From Novosphingobium sp. SG707 (lineage in GTDB: Bacteria > Pseudomonadota > Alphaproteobacteria > Sphingomonadales > Sphingomonadaceae), in contig NZ_JAAZQL010000004.1 of NCBI RefSeq assembly GCF_012275515.1, positions 496,001 to 560,000 on the forward strand: a stretch of DNA of 64,000 bases, read 5' to 3'. This document shows, in pieces, positions 62,961 to 64,000 of this stretch (its first letter is position 1; every line of letters begins with the position of its first letter). Under the pieces are notes generated by a model, which saw only the letters and a list, made by a program, of their open reading frames with translations, did not search any database and was not told where the DNA came from. The position numbers were made by a program, and so were the translations under genes.

Positions 62961-63848
62961 TCATGCCGCGAGTTTGGCCATCAGATCATGGGAGGCATGC
63001 CCCCCATGATCTGATGCGTCGATGTGCCCATATGCCTCTGCCGGGGTTCTGCCGGCAAGGGCTGAATGGGGCCGATGGTGGTTATAGTAGGTGAACCAGC
63101 GCCCGAGGCCCGCCCTTAGTTCGCTGCCGGTCTCGAAGGCGTGGAGATAGACGCATTCGTACTTCACCGACCGCCAAAGGCGTTCAATGAAGACGTTGTC
63201 CATCCAGCGCCCCCGGCCATCCATGCTGATCCGCACTTCGGCCCCGCGCAGCACGCTGGTGAAGGCGTGGCTGGTAAATTGGCTGCCCTGATCGGTATTG
63301 AAGATCTCCGGCTTGCCGTAGCGGGTCATGGCGTCCTGCAGCGCTTCGACGCAGAACCCGGCATCCATGGTGTTGGATATGCGCCAAGCCAGCACTTTGC
63401 GCGTCGCCCAGTCCATAATCGCCACCAGGTAGAGGAAGCCGCGCCGCATCGGCAGGTACGTCACGTCAGCGCACCAGACCTGATTGGGCCGGATGATCGC
63501 AAGATCGCGCAGCAAGTAGGGATAGATCCGATGCTCCGGATGCGGATCGCTGGTGCGCGGGCGCTGGTATATCGCCGCCAGACCCATCCTGGCCATCAGG
63601 CGCCGTAGGCGGCGACCAACGGCATGGCCCATCCGCTGCAGGTGGCGAGCCATCTGCCGGCCGCCATACCACGGACAATCCATGAACACCTGGTCGATCA
63701 CGGCCATCAGCGCCGGCATCGCGCTATTCTCCGGCACCGGCGCATAATAATAGCCCGAGCGGCTGATCGAGAGCAGGCGGCATTGCGCCGTGATCGACAG
63801 GTCCGAGTTGTCCGGTTCGATCATCTTTCGCCTCCGATCCATGCTCAT
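62961..63848 (-). CDS. IS3-family transposase OrfB
   Basis: A 295-residue transposase with the rve integrase core. The DDE catalytic residues are in VWCADVTYLPMRRG (first Asp), IFNTDQGSQFTS (second Asp) and the Glu in DNVFIERLWRSVKYE. The start overlaps the orfA stop (ATGA), giving coupled translation; OrfAB fusion by frameshifting is the usual IS3 route, but no slippery site was checked. Confidence 0.94.
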   Translation of the reverse strand: MSMDRRRKMIEPDNSDLSITAQCRLLSISRSGYYYAPVPENSAMPALMAVIDQVFMDCPWYGGRQMARHLQRMGHAVGRRLRRLMARMGLAAIYQRPRTSDPHPEHRIYPYLLRDLAIIRPNQVWCADVTYLPMRRGFLYLVAIMDWATRKVLAWRISNTMDAGFCVEALQDAMTRYGKPEIFNTDQGSQFTSHAFTSVLRGAEVRISMDGRGRWMDNVFIERLWRSVKYECVYLHAFETGSELRAGLGRWFTYYNHHRPHSALAGRTPAEAYGHIDASDHGGHASHDLMAKLAA

Positions 63849-64000
63849 CGACCGGAGGCTCGCGCCAAAAAATCGCGCTCCACCAGCAACTGCCCGATCT
63901 TGGCGTGCAGTTTCTCGATCTCCGCCTCGCTGGAAGCCTTGGCCGCCTGATCGCCACCGTCAAACAGGCTGGCCATGCCATCCGGCGCCTGCCGCTTCCA
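63845..64000 (-). CDS. IS3-family transposase OrfA, 3' part
   Basis: The last 51 codons of orfA, open at the window edge. The end EAEIEKLHAKIGQLLVERDF is the leucine-zipper tail typical of IS3 OrfA, and the stop overlaps the orfB start. The upstream HTH part lies outside the window. Confidence 0.85.
   Translation of the reverse strand, partial: WKRQAPDGMASLFDGGDQAAKASSEAEIEKLHAKIGQLLVERDFLARASGR

Larger units (their letters stand above)
62902..64000 (-). mobile_element. IS3-family insertion sequence, truncated by the window
   Basis: The element contains orfB (62961-63848) and the 3' end of orfA (63845-64000), both on the minus strand. A likely terminal sequence, TGAGGTGGTCCCGCCTTTCT, begins at 62902; IS3 ends start with TG. 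The other end lies beyond the window, so the target duplication cannot be checked. It marks the edge of the catabolic region. Confidence 0.85.

Noticed and set aside
1..64000. CRISPR arrays
   Set aside because: No regularly spaced direct repeats were seen.

Overview
The window reads as part of a high-GC alphaproteobacterial genome, most likely a sphingomonad (Novosphingobium, Sphingobium or Sphingomonas). Supporting signs are three large TonB-dependent receptors with typical sphingomonad plug starts, many oxygenase and short-chain dehydrogenase genes, AlkK-type acyl-CoA ligases, a Ku/LigD repair pair, and the HigBA-type toxin-antitoxin pair. The genus is inferred from gene style; no rRNA, tRNA or CRISPR array was seen. 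Almost the whole window looks like accessory catabolic DNA: clusters of degradation genes, each with its own regulator and importer, plus pieces of mobile DNA.

Layout. 0-6.2 kb: ligD-ku (bacterial end joining), a dead SDR fragment, a LysR regulator divergent from a quinone-oxidoreductase-like gene, and a small SCP2-like gene. 6.4-20.7 kb: an aromatic or cyclic-compound cluster. It holds a putidaredoxin-type ferredoxin and its reductase, a two-subunit Rieske dioxygenase, a dihydrodiol-dehydrogenase-like SDR, a VOC protein with a complete extradiol-dioxygenase active site, an alpha/beta hydrolase, a beta-keto-acid cleavage enzyme, an SMP-30 lactonase, a second Rieske oxygenase and a TonB receptor. 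20.7-23.5 kb: remains of an integrated element (HigBA toxin-antitoxin pair and a frameshifted tyrosine integrase). 23.7-31.1 kb: a MarR-isochorismatase-membrane protein-MFS operon, then a TonB receptor, an MFS transporter and a second isochorismatase-like gene. 31.1-38.6 kb: glycerate kinase and hydroxyacid reductase, two paralogous bicupins that share a palindromic operator and flank a MarR gene, an SDR, and an acyl-CoA ligase. 38.6-47 kb: fused indolepyruvate-type 2-oxoacid oxidoreductase, a ThDP enzyme, an isocitrate-lyase-superfamily protein lacking the catalytic Cys, a TauD-like dioxygenase, and a LysR regulator. 47-62.5 kb: two divergent modules, each encoding an isocitrate-lyase-family lyase plus LeuC/LeuD-like hydratase subunits, with a PaaG-like isomerase, TonB receptor, MFS transporter, MmgE/PrpD dehydratase, GntR/FCD regulator and AlkK-type ligase. 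62.9 kb to the end: an IS3-family insertion sequence cut by the window edge.

The most interesting unit is 47-62.5 kb. Three divergent promoters (53.7, 58.2 and 60.8 kb) each carry two copies of a TTGCATGCAA-like palindrome, a shape typical of FCD-family GntR sites, so the GntR at 59951-60667 probably controls the whole set as one regulon. The enzymes (PrpD-type dehydratase, LeuCD-type hydratase, 2-methylisocitrate-lyase-type lyase) match the steps that turn an alkylated citrate or malate into a 2-oxo acid plus a C3/C4 acid. The neighbouring 2-oxoacid oxidoreductase, ThDP enzyme and acyl-CoA ligases could carry the products into beta-oxidation. No citrate-synthase gene is present, so the substrate would be imported ready-made. 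The substrate is unknown and this pathway is an inference.

The second interesting unit is the ring-cleavage cluster at 6.4-20.7 kb, which has the parts for dioxygenation, rearomatisation, extradiol cleavage and C-C hydrolysis, but with an unusual VOC protein and an FrsA-like hydrolase.
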